In this document: piece after piece, positions 23,758 to 35,439 of the stretch
Position numbering within the stretch: position 1 is the first letter of the stretch
Layout of the letters: the number at the start of each line of letters is the position of its first letter
Source: Aquanectria penicillioides
Taxonomy: Eukaryota; Ascomycota; Sordariomycetes; Hypocreales; Nectriaceae
DNA: 64,000 bases
Assembly: GCA_003415625.1 (NCBI GenBank)
Contig: PYIU01000011.1
Span: 2,183,001-2,247,000 of the forward strand
Direction: 5' to 3'
Translations under genes and position numbers: made by a program
The notes under the pieces: model-generated
The model's database searches: none
The model's input: only the letters and a program-made list of their open reading frames with translations
Told to the model about the DNA's origin: nothing

Positions 23758-24192
23758 TTAGGATTCTGCAGCTGCGGTCTTCTTCTGAATCAAGGCCATG
23801 ATAGGTGTCGGATCGCAGTATAGTTTTTCCTCAAGAACCCGATCCTCGTCGTCAAACGTGACTATCTCAGTCTCGTGAAAGTCGATTTCCTCCCCGAAAA
23901 CGCTTAGGCGGTTGCACATCGTGGAGAAAGCAATTTTGCCAGTAAGATCTGTACCCTGAGACACAACCCTGCGCTCAACCATGGCCCAGAATCCTAACAA
24001 TTTCTTGAACTCAGCCACGATCTCGGCATGGCCCCGAGAGGGTGGTGCAGCCATTCCATTGAAGTACATGACTGCATTTGGATTCAGGAAAGACACAAAC
24101 TTGTCCCAGTCTTCTTGGGGCGAGTCGGCCGTGAGAGTGATGACAAATTCCCAAAATTCGTCGAGCTTGGCAAGTATTCTTTCGGAGGACAT
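23758..24192 (-). CDS. SnoaL/NTF2-like small protein
   Basis: A single exon of 144 residues starting MSSERILAKLDEFWEF. The helix-then-strand pattern, a FLNPNAVMYFNG segment near residue 40 and a central GHAEIVAEFKKL match the SnoaL-like NTF2 fold, a cone-shaped alpha+beta barrel used by polyketide cyclases, isomerases and dehydratases. The frame stays open 26 codons upstream but contains no ATG there, so the start at 24192 is fixed. No signal peptide. Substrate unknown. The nearby methyltransferase and reductase make a role in tailoring a small metabolite possible, but this is inference. Confidence 0.7.
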   Translation of the reverse strand: MSSERILAKLDEFWEFVITLTADSPQEDWDKFVSFLNPNAVMYFNGMAAPPSRGHAEIVAEFKKLLGFWAMVERRVVSQGTDLTGKIAFSTMCNRLSVFGEEIDFHETEIVTFDDEDRVLEEKLYCDPTPIMALIQKKTAAAES

Positions 24193-25636
24193 CGTGTAGG
24201 TGACTTGAAAAGTGTACTTGTAGTTGAACTGGGTTTTAAGAAGGCTTGTGAGGTTGATCTGCTCAAACAACTCGTAACTCTAAGCCAAGATATATACCAT
24301 TGTAAAATTAAGGCTGACGTGAGACGATGAAAGCCACAATATCATTTATCATCCCCAGCGCATCATACCACCAGATATAAGTTCTACAATTGCCTGTTGA
24401 GATTCAGTCAGGGAGTCATGTAAATCTTATATCACGTGCCGCGTTGATATACAGCCATTCGCAGCCAAATAAATACCGAGCAAGCCACGTGCATTTCATT
24501 GACTGTCCTCTTTTAGCTTAGCCTTTTTTAATACCGTAAGAGCTAGAGCAATAATCGATACCTCAAGCTGACAAGCATTTCTTGACTTTACCAAAGTCCA
24601 GTTGACAGTGCTGTTGCGAGAGATCGACAGCGAATCGATCTGTAGGGTGCGTCCATAATTGGCGCTATCATTCACTGGACTGAAAATGGCTTCCAAATCC
24701 TTTTCCGACATTAGAAAGGGCCACTTCACACCAAATATTCAGCTTGCTCCAGCGATTTCAGGGTTACCCTTAGCTAACACAAGATACAAGTTCTGGAACA
24801 ATCTGGGTGTATGCGTCACAACTGTAAATTCACACAGAGAATTGAAAGCTTATGCATGGTAGTCTGACGGGGGGTGATCTTATCTTTTAATTCAATAAGT
24901 GCCCAGAGGTTTGCTTTTGATGTTTTCAGAAGCCCCATCCTTCGGTCCCTTTGGGGATCAACACATATTGGTCTATGACTGATCCTCATGCAAGACTTAA
25001 ATCAACGAAATTTCCAGATCAAATCTCAATCGAAATTGATTATTACACATATTCAGCAAAATATTGCGTATTCCCATCTCAATGGATAGCCAATATTATC
25101 GGAGGGATGATTGAAGCCGAAGAGTGTTGTCGGATTGGAACATTGAATAGATCATTTGGATAGCAAGCGCAGCTCCATAGGGCAGTGGTATCAGCCGAGA
25201 AAGTTAGGGTAAGAAATCTTCGAATGCATTGACTCGTCAAGGATTGCTAGATCGCCTAATGGCTTCATGATTAATAGCTACTGTATTGCAGAACACGGAA
25301 CTAAAATAGGCTGAATGTTCATGAAAATTAACATGCACCCAAACGCTTGGGGAAACTCGTCATGTAGAAATCGAGGCATGCCCCTCAATTACATGCCACC
25401 ATGACGCGTCAGGGTGCGCGAGTTAGCTACCTGTATCACGTTTTTGCAGGGTCCCTAGTATTATTCGGCTACAATGGTCGTCGTCATTGGCCCGCATCCT
25501 TCCGTCGTCTTCCCCGTCAGCTGATGAAGATGTATGATCCTAAGTATGGCAACTCATCATAGCTCAGTAGTTAGGGGGACGCCAACAGCGGGGGTTATAT
25601 AATGCAGAGGAACCCAGAAATGAAGCCAGTTAAGAC
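24193..25636. other. intergenic, no supported gene
   Basis: 1.44 kb. A 77-codon frame on the minus strand (24496-24729) and a 70-codon frame on the plus strand (24951-25163) have no recognisable domain or credible start context. Likely promoter for the genes on both sides. Confidence 0.45.
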
Positions 25637-27138
25637 ATGCGTGCAACAGAAACCAAAGCCACAAACACGAGTATGACTGACGCGAATTCGGGATCTGGAA
25701 TTATTGTGCCCGATGAGCAGGTCTGTAGTCCAAGCCGATATTGCAACGTGAAGCGGACTGGAGTTAATTGCCCTAGCCTGTTGATGATGCTGACTCAACT
25801 TTTGGAGATGCGAGTAGAACCACCTCGTTCCATGTAGCCTGTTTCAATGCTAATGCCTCATGCGACCTAAAGGTTTCGTCATCAACTGCGAGCGTCTCTA
25901 CTTCTATTCTCAATTATCGTCGGGAGAATGGAAGAACATATCACGCGTACAAGGATGGAAGTAAGACATTTCCAACACCTCGTCGCCCATTTTCGCCTTC
26001 GCTAACCTTTTTAGAATATGTGTACCCTAATGATGAAAGGGAGAATGAACGGCTAGGTACGATGTAGACCATTTCTTGACCGGGAAATCTGATCTAACCA
26101 AAAGACTACGTCGATAAGATCTGCAGCACAACATATTTGTCCTCACATTCCGTGATAGACTTGGTTTGGCCCCTCCGAATGACCCCGATGCCAAGGTTAG
26201 GCATGTTCTCGATGTTGGTACCGGCACCGGAATTTGGGCTGTGGACTTTGCAGATGAGCATCCGGAGGCGGAGGTAAGCCAGCTTGTTCCGCTGGTGATG
26301 AAGTTGGAGCAAACTAATGAGCCTCTCAGATCATTGGTGTCGATCTCTCTCCCATTCAACCAAGCTTGTACAATGCCTCAATTGTGTCACTTCGTGTCAT
26401 ACATTTCTGACGATTGCCACAGTACTCCTCCTAACCTCAACTTTCAAATTGACGATATTGAAGAGGAATGGACTTACTCAAAGCCGTTTGACTACATTCA
26501 CTGCCGCTTCATGACGGCAAGCATCGCAGACTGGAAGGAGTTTCTTACCAAATGTTTCAAGTATGCTCTCCTAACAGCCCGCTAACCACCATACCCCCTT
26601 CGGTGACGTCCTTTGTGTTTCTAACACCATGCAGCAATCTTGAACCTGGTGGCTACGTTGAGCTGCAGGAGGCCGATCTGACTGTCAAGTCTGACGATGG
26701 AACCCTCTTGGAGGGTAATGAACTGGTTCGCTTCCTCGATCTTCTTCAACAGGCGTCAGAGATGTTCGGGCGCCCTTATCTGAACATCCCATCTCTCGTC
26801 GACGTTATGACTGAAATCGGCTTCGTGGACGTAGTGTTGGAGAAGTTTAGGTGGCCTAGCAACAGTTGGCCGAAGGAGAAAAAGTATAAAGAGCTGGGAA
26901 CTTGGTGTTATGCAAATTTCGCGGGTGGCCTGGAAGCCATTTCAATGGCACCACTAACCAGGGCACATGGATGGTCGCCAGAGGAGGTTGTTGTATTCCT
27001 TGTCGACGTTAGGAAGGTATTGGGAGACAGGAATACGCATGCCTACTGGCCAATGTGAGTGCAACATAACTGTCGTCTTGTGATTATTTCTGACTCTATA
27101 CTAGCTATTCAATATATGCGAAGAAGCCAGAGGCTTGA
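25637..27138 (+). CDS. LaeA-like SAM-dependent methyltransferase
   Basis: Eight exons (25637-25720, 25777-25960, 26015-26056, 26119-26273, 26330-26367, 26423-26560, 26635-27054, 27105-27138) sum to 365 codons, giving 364 residues. The N-terminal part is disordered and leads into the typical NYRRENGRTYHAY and ERENERLDLQH blocks. SAM-binding motif I is LDVGTGTGIWAVDFA, followed by a VDLSPIQP segment after splicing and IDDIEEEW. The end reads YWPIYSIYAKK, usual for LaeA/UMTA-like proteins. LaeA itself is a nuclear regulator of secondary metabolism, but most paralogues of this size are of unknown substrate. An extra in-frame 39 nt intron (about 25838-25876) cannot be excluded. Exons 3 and 5 are very short. 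Neighbours are a SnoaL-like protein and an SDR. Confidence 0.85.
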
Positions 27139-27632
27139 TCACTGGGGGGTCGATTTCGTTCATTACCGATATTTGCCCATAAATTGAACCAATCCGTTAT
27201 TCCAGTCATTAAATCTGGCTGACAAGTCAGTTGCTATGAAAAGACTGTCTGGAAAGACTGGCCAATCTCGACGCTTTAAGTTGCTAACTCTTGCCTCTGT
27301 AGTATGCTAGCAAACTCACATTTTCGGGTGTCGAGTGCACGCACACACGACGGACACGGTTCAGTTCAAGATCGGCTTTCAGGCAGGCCTTATTGGCAGC
27401 GCCCAAGTTAATTTGCCATACCCCGTACCACCTGTACACTAGCCTCGATCTGAATCACATGAAAACCAGTGCCAAATTCTCTCCAACGAAGGCAAAGTTT
27501 GTGCAGCACTCTCAGTTTTGAATCGAGTCATGCATAGTTTAGCAGTTGATTGATATGAAAGGGGAAATGGTCTATAATTAACTCTACCAAATGTCTGGCC
27601 TGAATGTTCCTCCAATACCTGTGATATTCTGT
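27139..27632. other. convergent intergenic spacer
   Basis: 494 bp between the 3' ends of the methyltransferase (plus) and the SDR (minus). It should hold both transcription terminators. Nothing else seen. Confidence 0.5.
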
Positions 27633-28481
27633 CTAATAATCCGTGCTCGTAGCGATTGACTGCATCTTTTCAGCAGTCTGGGTCAGCTTTTGAATTTTGT
27701 TTTGCAGCATCCCAAAACAATCCGAACCGAGAGGAATTCTCAGCTCGCCGGCTAGATCAGCGCCCATCCCGGTCCCCGTTACAACCTCGTAAATCCGCTG
27801 CACTCCCTTCGAGGGATCTCCAGGTTGTTTTCCATGCATACCACCGAGCATGCCACCGATATCTGCATATCCATCTTTCTTTGAGCTCATGTTGCGTCCT
27901 TCGGAATTTCCCTTCAGAAAGTTGGTTCTAAAGATACCTGGCTCGATAATGTGGACTCTAATACCGAACGGCGAGACCTCCTCGTTCATGCTCTCGGAGA
28001 GACCCTCAACTGCGAACTTGGAGGCTGTGTAGATAGGCCCACCATAGCCTCCGAGTATTCCAGCTCCGCTTGAGATTTGCAAAATGATGCCTGAACCTTG
28101 CGCTCGCATGTGGGGAATCAAGGCCTTGGTGAAGTTGAGCAGGCCAAAGAAATTGACGTCGAACTGATATCGAGCTTCTTGCTCCGTGAGCTCTTCAACA
28201 GCGCCCATTTGGCCGAAGCCGGCATTATTAACGAGCACATCAATACGGCCGTGTCTGGCAACGGCAGCATCAATGACAGCTGAGATTCTGGAACCGGGTG
28301 CAGTTACCTCTATTTCCACCAGATCAGCGTTGGGCTGGTCTCGAAGAGATTGTGGAAACTTTGCCAAAGCGCGAGCGGTAGCAACGACAGTATGACCATT
28401 GGCAACGGCAAGCTGTGCTAGGAGCAGACCGAAGCCCGAGTTGGCTCCCGTGATAAACCAAACAAGCTTTTGAGATGTCAT
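27633..28481 (-). CDS. classical short-chain dehydrogenase/reductase
   Basis: A single exon of 282 residues. The Rossmann cofactor motif TGANSGFG lies at residues 11-18, NNAG at about 86-89, the catalytic Ser at about 138 (ISSGAG) and the YTASK motif at about 151-155. The tail has the usual helix-rich substrate lid. Such enzymes are NAD(P)-dependent oxidoreductases; subclass features resemble the retinol dehydrogenase/oxidoreductase group common in fungi. The start is the first ATG and fits the family. Cytosolic. Substrate unknown; it is possibly linked to the methyltransferase and the Zn2Cys6 regulator beside it. Confidence 0.9.
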   Translation of the reverse strand: MTSQKLVWFITGANSGFGLLLAQLAVANGHTVVATARALAKFPQSLRDQPNADLVEIEVTAPGSRISAVIDAAVARHGRIDVLVNNAGFGQMGAVEELTEQEARYQFDVNFFGLLNFTKALIPHMRAQGSGIILQISSGAGILGGYGGPIYTASKFAVEGLSESMNEEVSPFGIRVHIIEPGIFRTNFLKGNSEGRNMSSKKDGYADIGGMLGGMHGKQPGDPSKGVQRIYEVVTGTGMGADLAGELRIPLGSDCFGMLQNKIQKLTQTAEKMQSIATSTDY

Positions 28482-29086
28482 TGTTTCCTGTAGAGAGTGT
28501 GCTTGAAATGGATAGTTTGAGTGTTATTAACAGACTGGTTGTTGTGGTGTGAATATTCTCAAACAGTGAGGCAAAAGAGTCGTCTTATACTTCTCCATCG
28601 CATGTATTGATCTCGTAGAATCCTGCTGCGCTGACTAGTTGTTGTCATCAGAGATGCGGCCACTGACGCAAATTCGCAATTAGAGCGGACTTAAGGGGAC
28701 CGTCTCTCTAGGTCGAGAACCCTGGCGCTAAATGATGACAATTGCACACGCGCCTATTCCGTTCTGTCGGGGAAAGGTGGGGCTCAGGTCCGACGCTGAT
28801 GATAATTCCCCGCCATACGTCGGAGCTCTTGATAGCAGGTGAATGCGGCACAGGCCGGACTTATCCTTAGATACGGCGTGCAGAGGCCGATTGATAAGCA
28901 TGTTGCTGATCTTAAGGTGCGGCAGGGGATAGTGTCGGTTGTTCTGTCATGGTCCTTGATGGGAAACAATTATACCGTTTCAGCCGTTGTCCTGCTGTAC
29001 GGAATATTCACAGGTGATATTGGTAAAGCAAATCGGGAAGACTAAAGGGGCTGAAATAGTATATTACACCACTGCTACACTTCTGT
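28482..29086. promoter_or_regulatory. spacer between SDR and Zn2Cys6 gene
   Basis: 605 bp holding the SDR promoter and the 3' flank of the regulator gene; both are on the minus strand. No clear site recognised. Confidence 0.35.
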
Positions 29087-31350
29087 TCAAAATTCAAGCT
29101 CCAGGTTTTGCCAGTCCCACATTCCCTCTAAAACACCCAAATCCATGCCTTGCAGCCCATCTCTCCCGGTCAACGCACTTGGAGGCTCCCAGTTATTTCC
29201 TACGCTCAGCGCCAGCCCTTCGTGCAATACCGTTCCAGATATCTCGCTGACCGGGCCGTTGACAAGGAAATCATCCCCACCAATGTTCGGAGCAGGTATG
29301 GCATCATGAGATGACGGTTGATTCAAAAGTTCTCTTTCAGACACGTGGAAACTCACTTGGGATATCATGGCACTCAAAATACTCCATGTGGAGGTGCCCA
29401 TCTTAGTATAAGCTCGGAGGCGAAATGAAATGGACAAGGCCACTCCGATCGCCGCGGCCATTTCGTTGCGTCTTGGAAATAATTTTGCCTGGTTATCGTG
29501 GATTAAGAGCGCACACAAAAGCGCTGCGATGTCAAAAGGGCAGAAAGAGACCATGAAATACCTGGTCTGAACTGGAAAGCAACCGTCAAAGAAGCTTTTG
29601 CTTACCGACATAGCCCTCAAACAAATATCGATGCCTCGGTCAAACAAGTCGGTCATCTGTCCATCCTGATATCTCAGGTATTCTGCTTTGCTCAGATGAC
29701 CCTTTAATATCATGATTTGAGCCATGTATCCAACGCAATTTAACTGCAATCGTTGAAATACCAGTCGAGGGCATTCTGCATCCCAACGCTTGTCGGGGCT
29801 CTCCAAGGAAAAGACAGGGGGCAATGATGCAACCCATGCCTCGACGGTGGTAAGCTTCTCTTGCAAAGTGATTTCTTTTGCGGGACCACCCTCGGATAGA
29901 GCTCTAGCTAGTTGGTTTTCGAGGATTTTGGCCACAGTTGCGGAAGGTATATCCGAATTGGCCTCTGATAGATGGAGTGTGGGGCTAGGATACGGAACTC
30001 GATCATGAGGTTGTATTAGCAATGGCCGATTAAAGGTTGCAGCCATGAGCCTTGAGGGCATTAGTGTTTGTGTAGGATTCAGAATGACAGACACTCACCT
30101 ATCCCATGTAGCCAATACACACCAAAGCCGCCGTCTTGAATCCCTCTCAAACTCAGTCAATTCGTAAATTGAATCGTCAGTATCAATCCCTATGTAGTAG
30201 TTTGTCAGTGACCACTACTTATATCTGATGGGAATCTAGAGGTAGTTTGCTTGTAGCCACATACCAAGTTCTTGCGACTGTCTCACAGAAGCAGCTAGAG
30301 CATGCCATGAATCCAAGAATTCTGCTTCTGCTTTGAGCCATGTAGCTCCGAGGAAGAGCTGTTGGGCATGGACAAGTCCTCCAGCGCCGGGTGGCAGGAG
30401 GCCGCTCAAGGTATCCGCGGATGACTGGTAAATCTTGCCGAGAATGGTAACTGAGTCTCCAAAATCAGCTTCTAGTTGCTCCTGGATATTGGCGGGCAGA
30501 AACTGCGTCGAAGTGGCACAAATGCGGAGAAGTAATGCGGTTAGAGCGATAAGGTGAGCGTCGCATCGATTTTGAACGTCGCGACGCCGTGGCCACCAGT
30601 CAACATAAATTTCCGTAAAGGTAGGTTTATGCAGGATGCAATAGTGATGGTTGACATTTTCAAAAAAGTTTTTCACAAGAATATCTGCATATGGCCTTGG
30701 TGGAACCGCACGGAACGCCTGGAGAGCTGGGCCGGAGAGCTCAATTAGTTTTAGGTTGGTAGTTGATGGCTGCGATTTCTTGGTCACAGGTTAGCAGCTG
30801 CGGGATTAGTAACTGAATGAACTCACGACAATCGACTCAAATACTGAATCGTTGAGGTAGCCTAGTGATGTAAGAGCTGTAGCTGCGTCTTTCGGAGATG
30901 CAGCTCCGTCATCAGGCGGCGTAGTTGTATCCTGCTCTGCAACCTCAAACGTCGACTGAGATAGCGTCGCTTGACCTAGTACTCGCCTGTTGCAACAGTG
31001 AGTATCTGATGATTGATTGGACGGGCAGCATCACGATATAATACGTACGCTTTTGTCTTGCCTGGTGAAGAGGACTGATAGTCACATTGGTGGGCCACTC
31101 TGCGGTTCTGGCAGTGATTACATGGCCATTGACGGTCGCATTTCTTTTTTCTGCGCTGACATGGAATACACGACGTGGCTTTTCGGCCTCGTTTGTGCCC
31201 AGTGGCGGACTGCATTGTTTCATCGCCCATTTCAGTCGCGTCCAACTCGTCGATGGTTGGCGATATCGCTGCTGAGTCGAGGCTGGCGAACGAAATATGC
31301 CGACGGTGAGCGGGGAATGGAACGGCCTGGCGGGAATCATCAGGCCTCAT
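29087..31350 (-). CDS. Zn2Cys6 transcription factor (fungal_trans type)
   Basis: A multi-exon gene on the minus strand. The first exon, starting at ATG 31350, encodes a zinc cluster at about residues 58-88 (SCIPCQRRKKKCDRQ, then CNHCQNRRVAHQC). After an intron with a GTACGT donor come an acidic linker, then the fungal-specific transcription factor domain beginning FFENVNHHYCILHKPTF, the region found in PF04082 proteins. Further introns fall near 30,181-30,255 and 30,055-30,105; phases match at each join that I checked (for example TKA to RVLGQ, and WDR to LMAATF). It ends NLELEF at 29087. Nuclear regulator. Its closeness to SDR and methyltransferase suggests it could control them (inference). 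Confidence 0.85.
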
Positions 31351-32485
31351 GTGCTTACTCAGCCCCAGGCAATATCCGATACATGATGGGAAATGGAACT
31401 GCTATCGGGAAATCACCAGCATTGTGTTCAAATGCAGTTGAGTCCAGGTCTCTCTTCGGCCCATATCAGCTTCTGTCCTACGATAACTAACCAGTTGACT
31501 TTGCTTGTAGGCAATGACGTCACAGGCGCCTTTCACGGCGAAGACACCGATTCGTTTTCCCGCTACAGCACAAGTCTGTGGGTATTTTGCAACGAATACG
31601 AGTCACCATCTCGTTGAACTGAGAACAGCAATAGAAGATAGGAAATCTATACAGCCAGCCTGGCTAGAACCTTGGCCAGCCATGGTCTTCACCAATCGGC
31701 AACTTCGCTACGATTGAATGTCTCCGCTGTATTCATCCCCTACCGCCATAGCCCGAGCGCACTTCATCCCCGGCCCTACCGTCGGATTTTGCTCCCCGTT
31801 TTGTTTTCTTGAACGACGTTAACATTACAGGCCAGGAGCATAAGCACCTGATTAACTGTATTTAATATGTGCTAGTAAAAAAAAGCAAGACACTCGTTTC
31901 TAGAGATGTGACCAAAAGATGATGCAGGTGTGGGTCGCTGGTGGCTGGAGTGTGCAACATCAGTGCAGTATGTCTTTTACAGATTCTATGCGCTTCAAAT
32001 GATACCGCAGAGCGGTTCACGGCCATGTTAAACCCAATACCAGATGATCTGTCGGTTCTAAAATCCGCCTTGACAATGTCATTTCTGGAAATTGTCGACA
32101 TGACACGACCAGGCCAATACGAGCAAGGTGAAAAGTCTATTACCTTGAAACCGGCGATCAATGCGCTCATACTTTTCGCACTAATCATCGTCCACCCAGT
32201 CTTCGGCTATGGCGTGGTCCCGCTGTCGCCGTGGTGCCCTTGGAGACGCTGAAAATAGCACCAAAGTAGCACCAGGAAGCTCGTATGCACAAGCCAAGTC
32301 TCCACGCTCGACGGTTTCTTCGGCTCTAAGACAGGCAAGGTCCCGAGATTGCTTCGCCCCACTGGTCTGAGGGAGATGATGATCACAATGCGAAAGCGGG
32401 AGACAAGAGTATAAAGCGTCGGGTCCTCTTTGCGCACATCTTTGGGAGTGAGTGAGTGGGGATATCGACAAGACACAGAATCATC
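31351..32485. promoter_or_regulatory. divergent spacer, Zn2Cys6 / aspartic protease
   Basis: 1.13 kb between the starts of two divergent genes. Short frames on both strands lack domains. Probable promoter DNA for both sides; no clear operator seen. Confidence 0.4.
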
Positions 32486-33754
32486 ATGTCTCCCGCCAGC
32501 CGTTTCCTCTCTGCGGCCGTCTCTGCCTTGTGCATTGCTGCTGCGTCGGCCGCCGTGCTTGACCTGCCCATCGTTGTAGACAATGGCTACGTGAGTAAAA
32601 GAGAATTCAACTCCAGTCTAGAGCGCTCAAATTGACTTTCTCCAGAAAAGCGTTGAGCTTGCCATCGGCACTCCCGCGAAGACCTTTCGCCTTCTGTTCG
32701 ACACCGGAAGCGCCTCGTCGTGGGCTGTTGATGGCACTTGCACCACCACATGCAAAAATGTGAGCGGGTAGGTTTCCACGATTCGCACTCTTCATAGGCC
32801 CTTGAGGTAATAACAGCCACTAGATACAAGCGAGTTGGCTACAACATCAACGGCTCGACCACTGGCCATTACACTGGCGGCTACGCCGATATCGTCTACT
32901 TGGGAGGCAACACCGCCGGCCCAACCGTATCCGAGGTGTGGAGCGCCGACGGTCTGACTTGGAACCAGTCTTTTATCGCCGCAAATGAGAGCAACTGGGT
33001 GGCTTTGGCCTCAGACGGCTTCATGGGCATGTCATTTAGCTCCATCATCGACGGCGGCGCCAACACCGTCGTCGAGACGCTCATGGCCGAGGGAAACCTG
33101 GATGCTGCCAAATTCGGAATCTATTATGGCACCGAGCTGAACGACACAAAGGGCCAGCCCGGCGACGGAGTGTTGACCATCGGTGGGTCTAGGGAGAGCG
33201 AGTATGTCGAGGGCGATCTCATGACTATCCCCATTACCCGCGTCGACGGAGGATACGATGTCTGGCGCAGCATGATTATCGGCGTCAACGGAACCTGGAC
33301 CACTGCCAACGGCACCAAGGTTGAGACGACGACCGATTTCGATATCGGCACTGTTGTCTTCGACACCGGTGCTGGGTCCGTCACACTTCCTGATAAGCAG
33401 AACCTCAAGGTTTATGAGTCGATCGGCATGAACTACACCGCCATCCTTCACGGCGACCACATCCCACTCTGCAGCGAATTCAACTCTTCGTGGTCGGTGT
33501 CATTCAGCTTTGGTGACTACCGCTGGCCTCAGGTTGTGACCCTCCGAGGAGACCAGCTCCGCCGCCCCGGCTTCGCATACAGAGATGATGCTTGCTGGCC
33601 ACCTTTCGAGGGCGGCGGCGCAGCCGGCTTCACTCTTGTCGGCACACCATTCCTGACCAACTTCTATACCGTGTGGGACTACGGATCAAAGGCCAACGAG
33701 ACTAACATTTCCAACTTTGACCCCACCTTGTCGTTTGGATACCTCAAGAAATGA
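32486..33754 (+). CDS. secreted aspartic protease (peptidase A1, pepsin-like)
   Basis: Three exons (32486-32590, 32646-32767, 32824-33754) sum to 386 codons, giving 385 residues. The N-terminus is a signal peptide (MSPASRFLSAAVSALCIAAA followed by a small-residue cleavage site). Both active-site Asp motifs are present: FDTGSASSWAVD near residue 60 and FDTGAGSV near 253. Several N-glycosylation sequons (NGS, NET, NIS) occur. There is almost no propeptide: the mature-like KSVELAIGTP strand begins only about 16 residues after the predicted cleavage site, shorter than the usual fungal pro-region. Extracellular or wall-associated protein degradation is likely. No GPI-type tail is seen. It sits between a regulator and the aromatic cluster without an obvious link to either. 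Confidence 0.88.
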
Positions 33755-33888
33755 ACCTTAACGAGGGCGAGGGAGTACAGCATATAGAACACAAAGACTA
33801 GAGAAAGAACAATATCATTAACAAAAAACAGAAAACTGTCATTCAAAAGCACTAAAACGTTCACGCGCTATCAAAAGAGGCCGCCCTT

Positions 33889-35057
33889 TTAGTTTGAAAC
33901 AAACGATTCAGGATCTGCGCCTTCGATCCGATAGAACCCAAGAGCAGTAAGCATGGGTTTATCGTCGAAGCGGTACAAATAAACCTGATCGTTGTTGGAA
34001 AAGTGTTGGTATCGGTTCCAAGCTGGGATGCAAAACGTATCGCCTTGCTTCCAATCCATCTTCTTTCCATTGATATCGGTCCATCCACTGCCTTCGATGA
34101 CATGATAGACGGATGATGCCGTCTCGCGAACGGATGGAGACTTGGCGCCAGCGTCCAACCGCTCGGCGGAAGCTCCTATGGTTCGACTTACTATGCGCAA
34201 TCTCAAGTTAGCTACCAGTTACATTCCTGTCCAAGGGTCTCTTACGTTCTCTCCCATCCTCCTTAAGGTACCGCGCCGTAGCCCAAGCACTCTTGCTGTC
34301 CCCCAATCTGGGTTCCATCTTTGCCCACGGGAAGACAATTGGCGAGTCCTCAGCATCTTCCGCAGGATATCTCGACTCCGAAAAATGTTCATTGAAATGA
34401 ACAGGGAAGTGCACAAACTCTGGGAGATCAAGACCGTCGAGCCAAATTACAGGCTTATCGTCACCACCTTCCTCATCCACGCCCTTTTTGCCATGGTCAT
34501 GCCAGTTCCACGTAGGCGTAACAAGGACATCACGCGGCCTCATTGGCACACGGCGGCCATGCACTGCGGTGAAGCCGCCTTGGCCTTCAATGATAAAACG
34601 CACGGCAAAGGCTGAGTGTCGGTGAGCAGGTGCCGTCTCACGTGGCATCACCAGTTGCAGCCCAGCATAGAGTGTATCCGTCGTGTAAGGAGCAACTAGA
34701 AGGAAAGTGATTAATTTCTGCGTTTCGTGCGAAAACAAATCTTGACAGCTTACCTCGTTTTGGATTAACCAGCATCAGCACTCGCCTCTCCGCTTGCTCC
34801 TCTTTGATGAGGCTGCCAGCACTCAGGAGATATGGGCGAATGCGCTCGTATTCCCAGATGAATGGTACAGTGATTGGGTTCGGAGCAGCAGGGTTTAGTC
34901 TTGCCATCTGTGCCCACAACGGGGAAACGTTAACATCACCTAGTGCCTTGACGAGTTCATCGCCGGTCTTGAAGGACTTGTCTTGCACCATCTCCCTTCC
35001 ATTCTGCTTCAGCTGCAAAATGTCAGGTTTCATGCTAGTGTGTAGTGCTTCCGCCAT
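33889..35057 (-). CDS. gentisate 1,2-dioxygenase (bicupin)
   Basis: Three exons (35057-34754, 34695-34246, 34190-33889) sum to 352 codons, giving 351 residues, a normal length for the family. Two cupin domains are clear. The first has the HRH metal-binding segment within [16 protein letters not shown] and a downstream NWHDH. The second has [16 protein letters not shown] and [11 protein letters not shown]. The last lines ([19 protein letters not shown]) are typical of fungal gentisate dioxygenases. The enzyme uses Fe(II) and O2 to open the ring of gentisate (2,5-dihydroxybenzoate) to maleylpyruvate. It is divergent from a broken FAH-family hydrolase, the usual partner that handles the next product. 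All joins keep phase, so this gene appears intact. Confidence 0.9.
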
Positions 35058-35439
35058 GACTCTTGGTGTTTGTTAATTATTAACTGCAGAAATAGGTTGA
35101 ATTTGATTGAGCTTGATCATTATGTACAACTTTTGTAGGTCAGATTTGTCATGGTCCTTGGCTGTGTTCCGATACATCCCCGGACTGTGGATCCTCCCTA
35201 CGCAACAATCCTCAATTAGATGGACAACCGGATCAAGTGGTCTTACAGAAGAATACGGAATACTCTATTCGGGGAAGTGTCGGAATAGCAGTTCAGTGGA
35301 GTCGGCTGATCAGCCATCAAGCTGACTCAAAGTGCTAAATTAGTCAGTCAAATGTCACCACAACTACTCAATTATCACAGCCAACTCTCCTCATTCATGA
35401 CACATAGCAAGAATCCTTGCTAGTTGTTACTATTGCGAT
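35058..35439. promoter_or_regulatory. divergent promoter, gentisate dioxygenase / FAH pseudogene
   Basis: A 382 bp shared promoter. It holds CGGAAT at 35256-35261 and 35281-35286 with CGGGGAA between them at 35270-35276, plus a TTCCG at 35167-35171. CGG triplets are typical contacts of Zn2Cys6 regulators, and one is encoded 1.4 kb away. Confidence 0.45.

Noticed and set aside
24496..24729. 77-codon minus-strand frame between SnoaL-like gene and methyltransferase
   Set aside because: No recognisable domain, signal peptide or splice partners.
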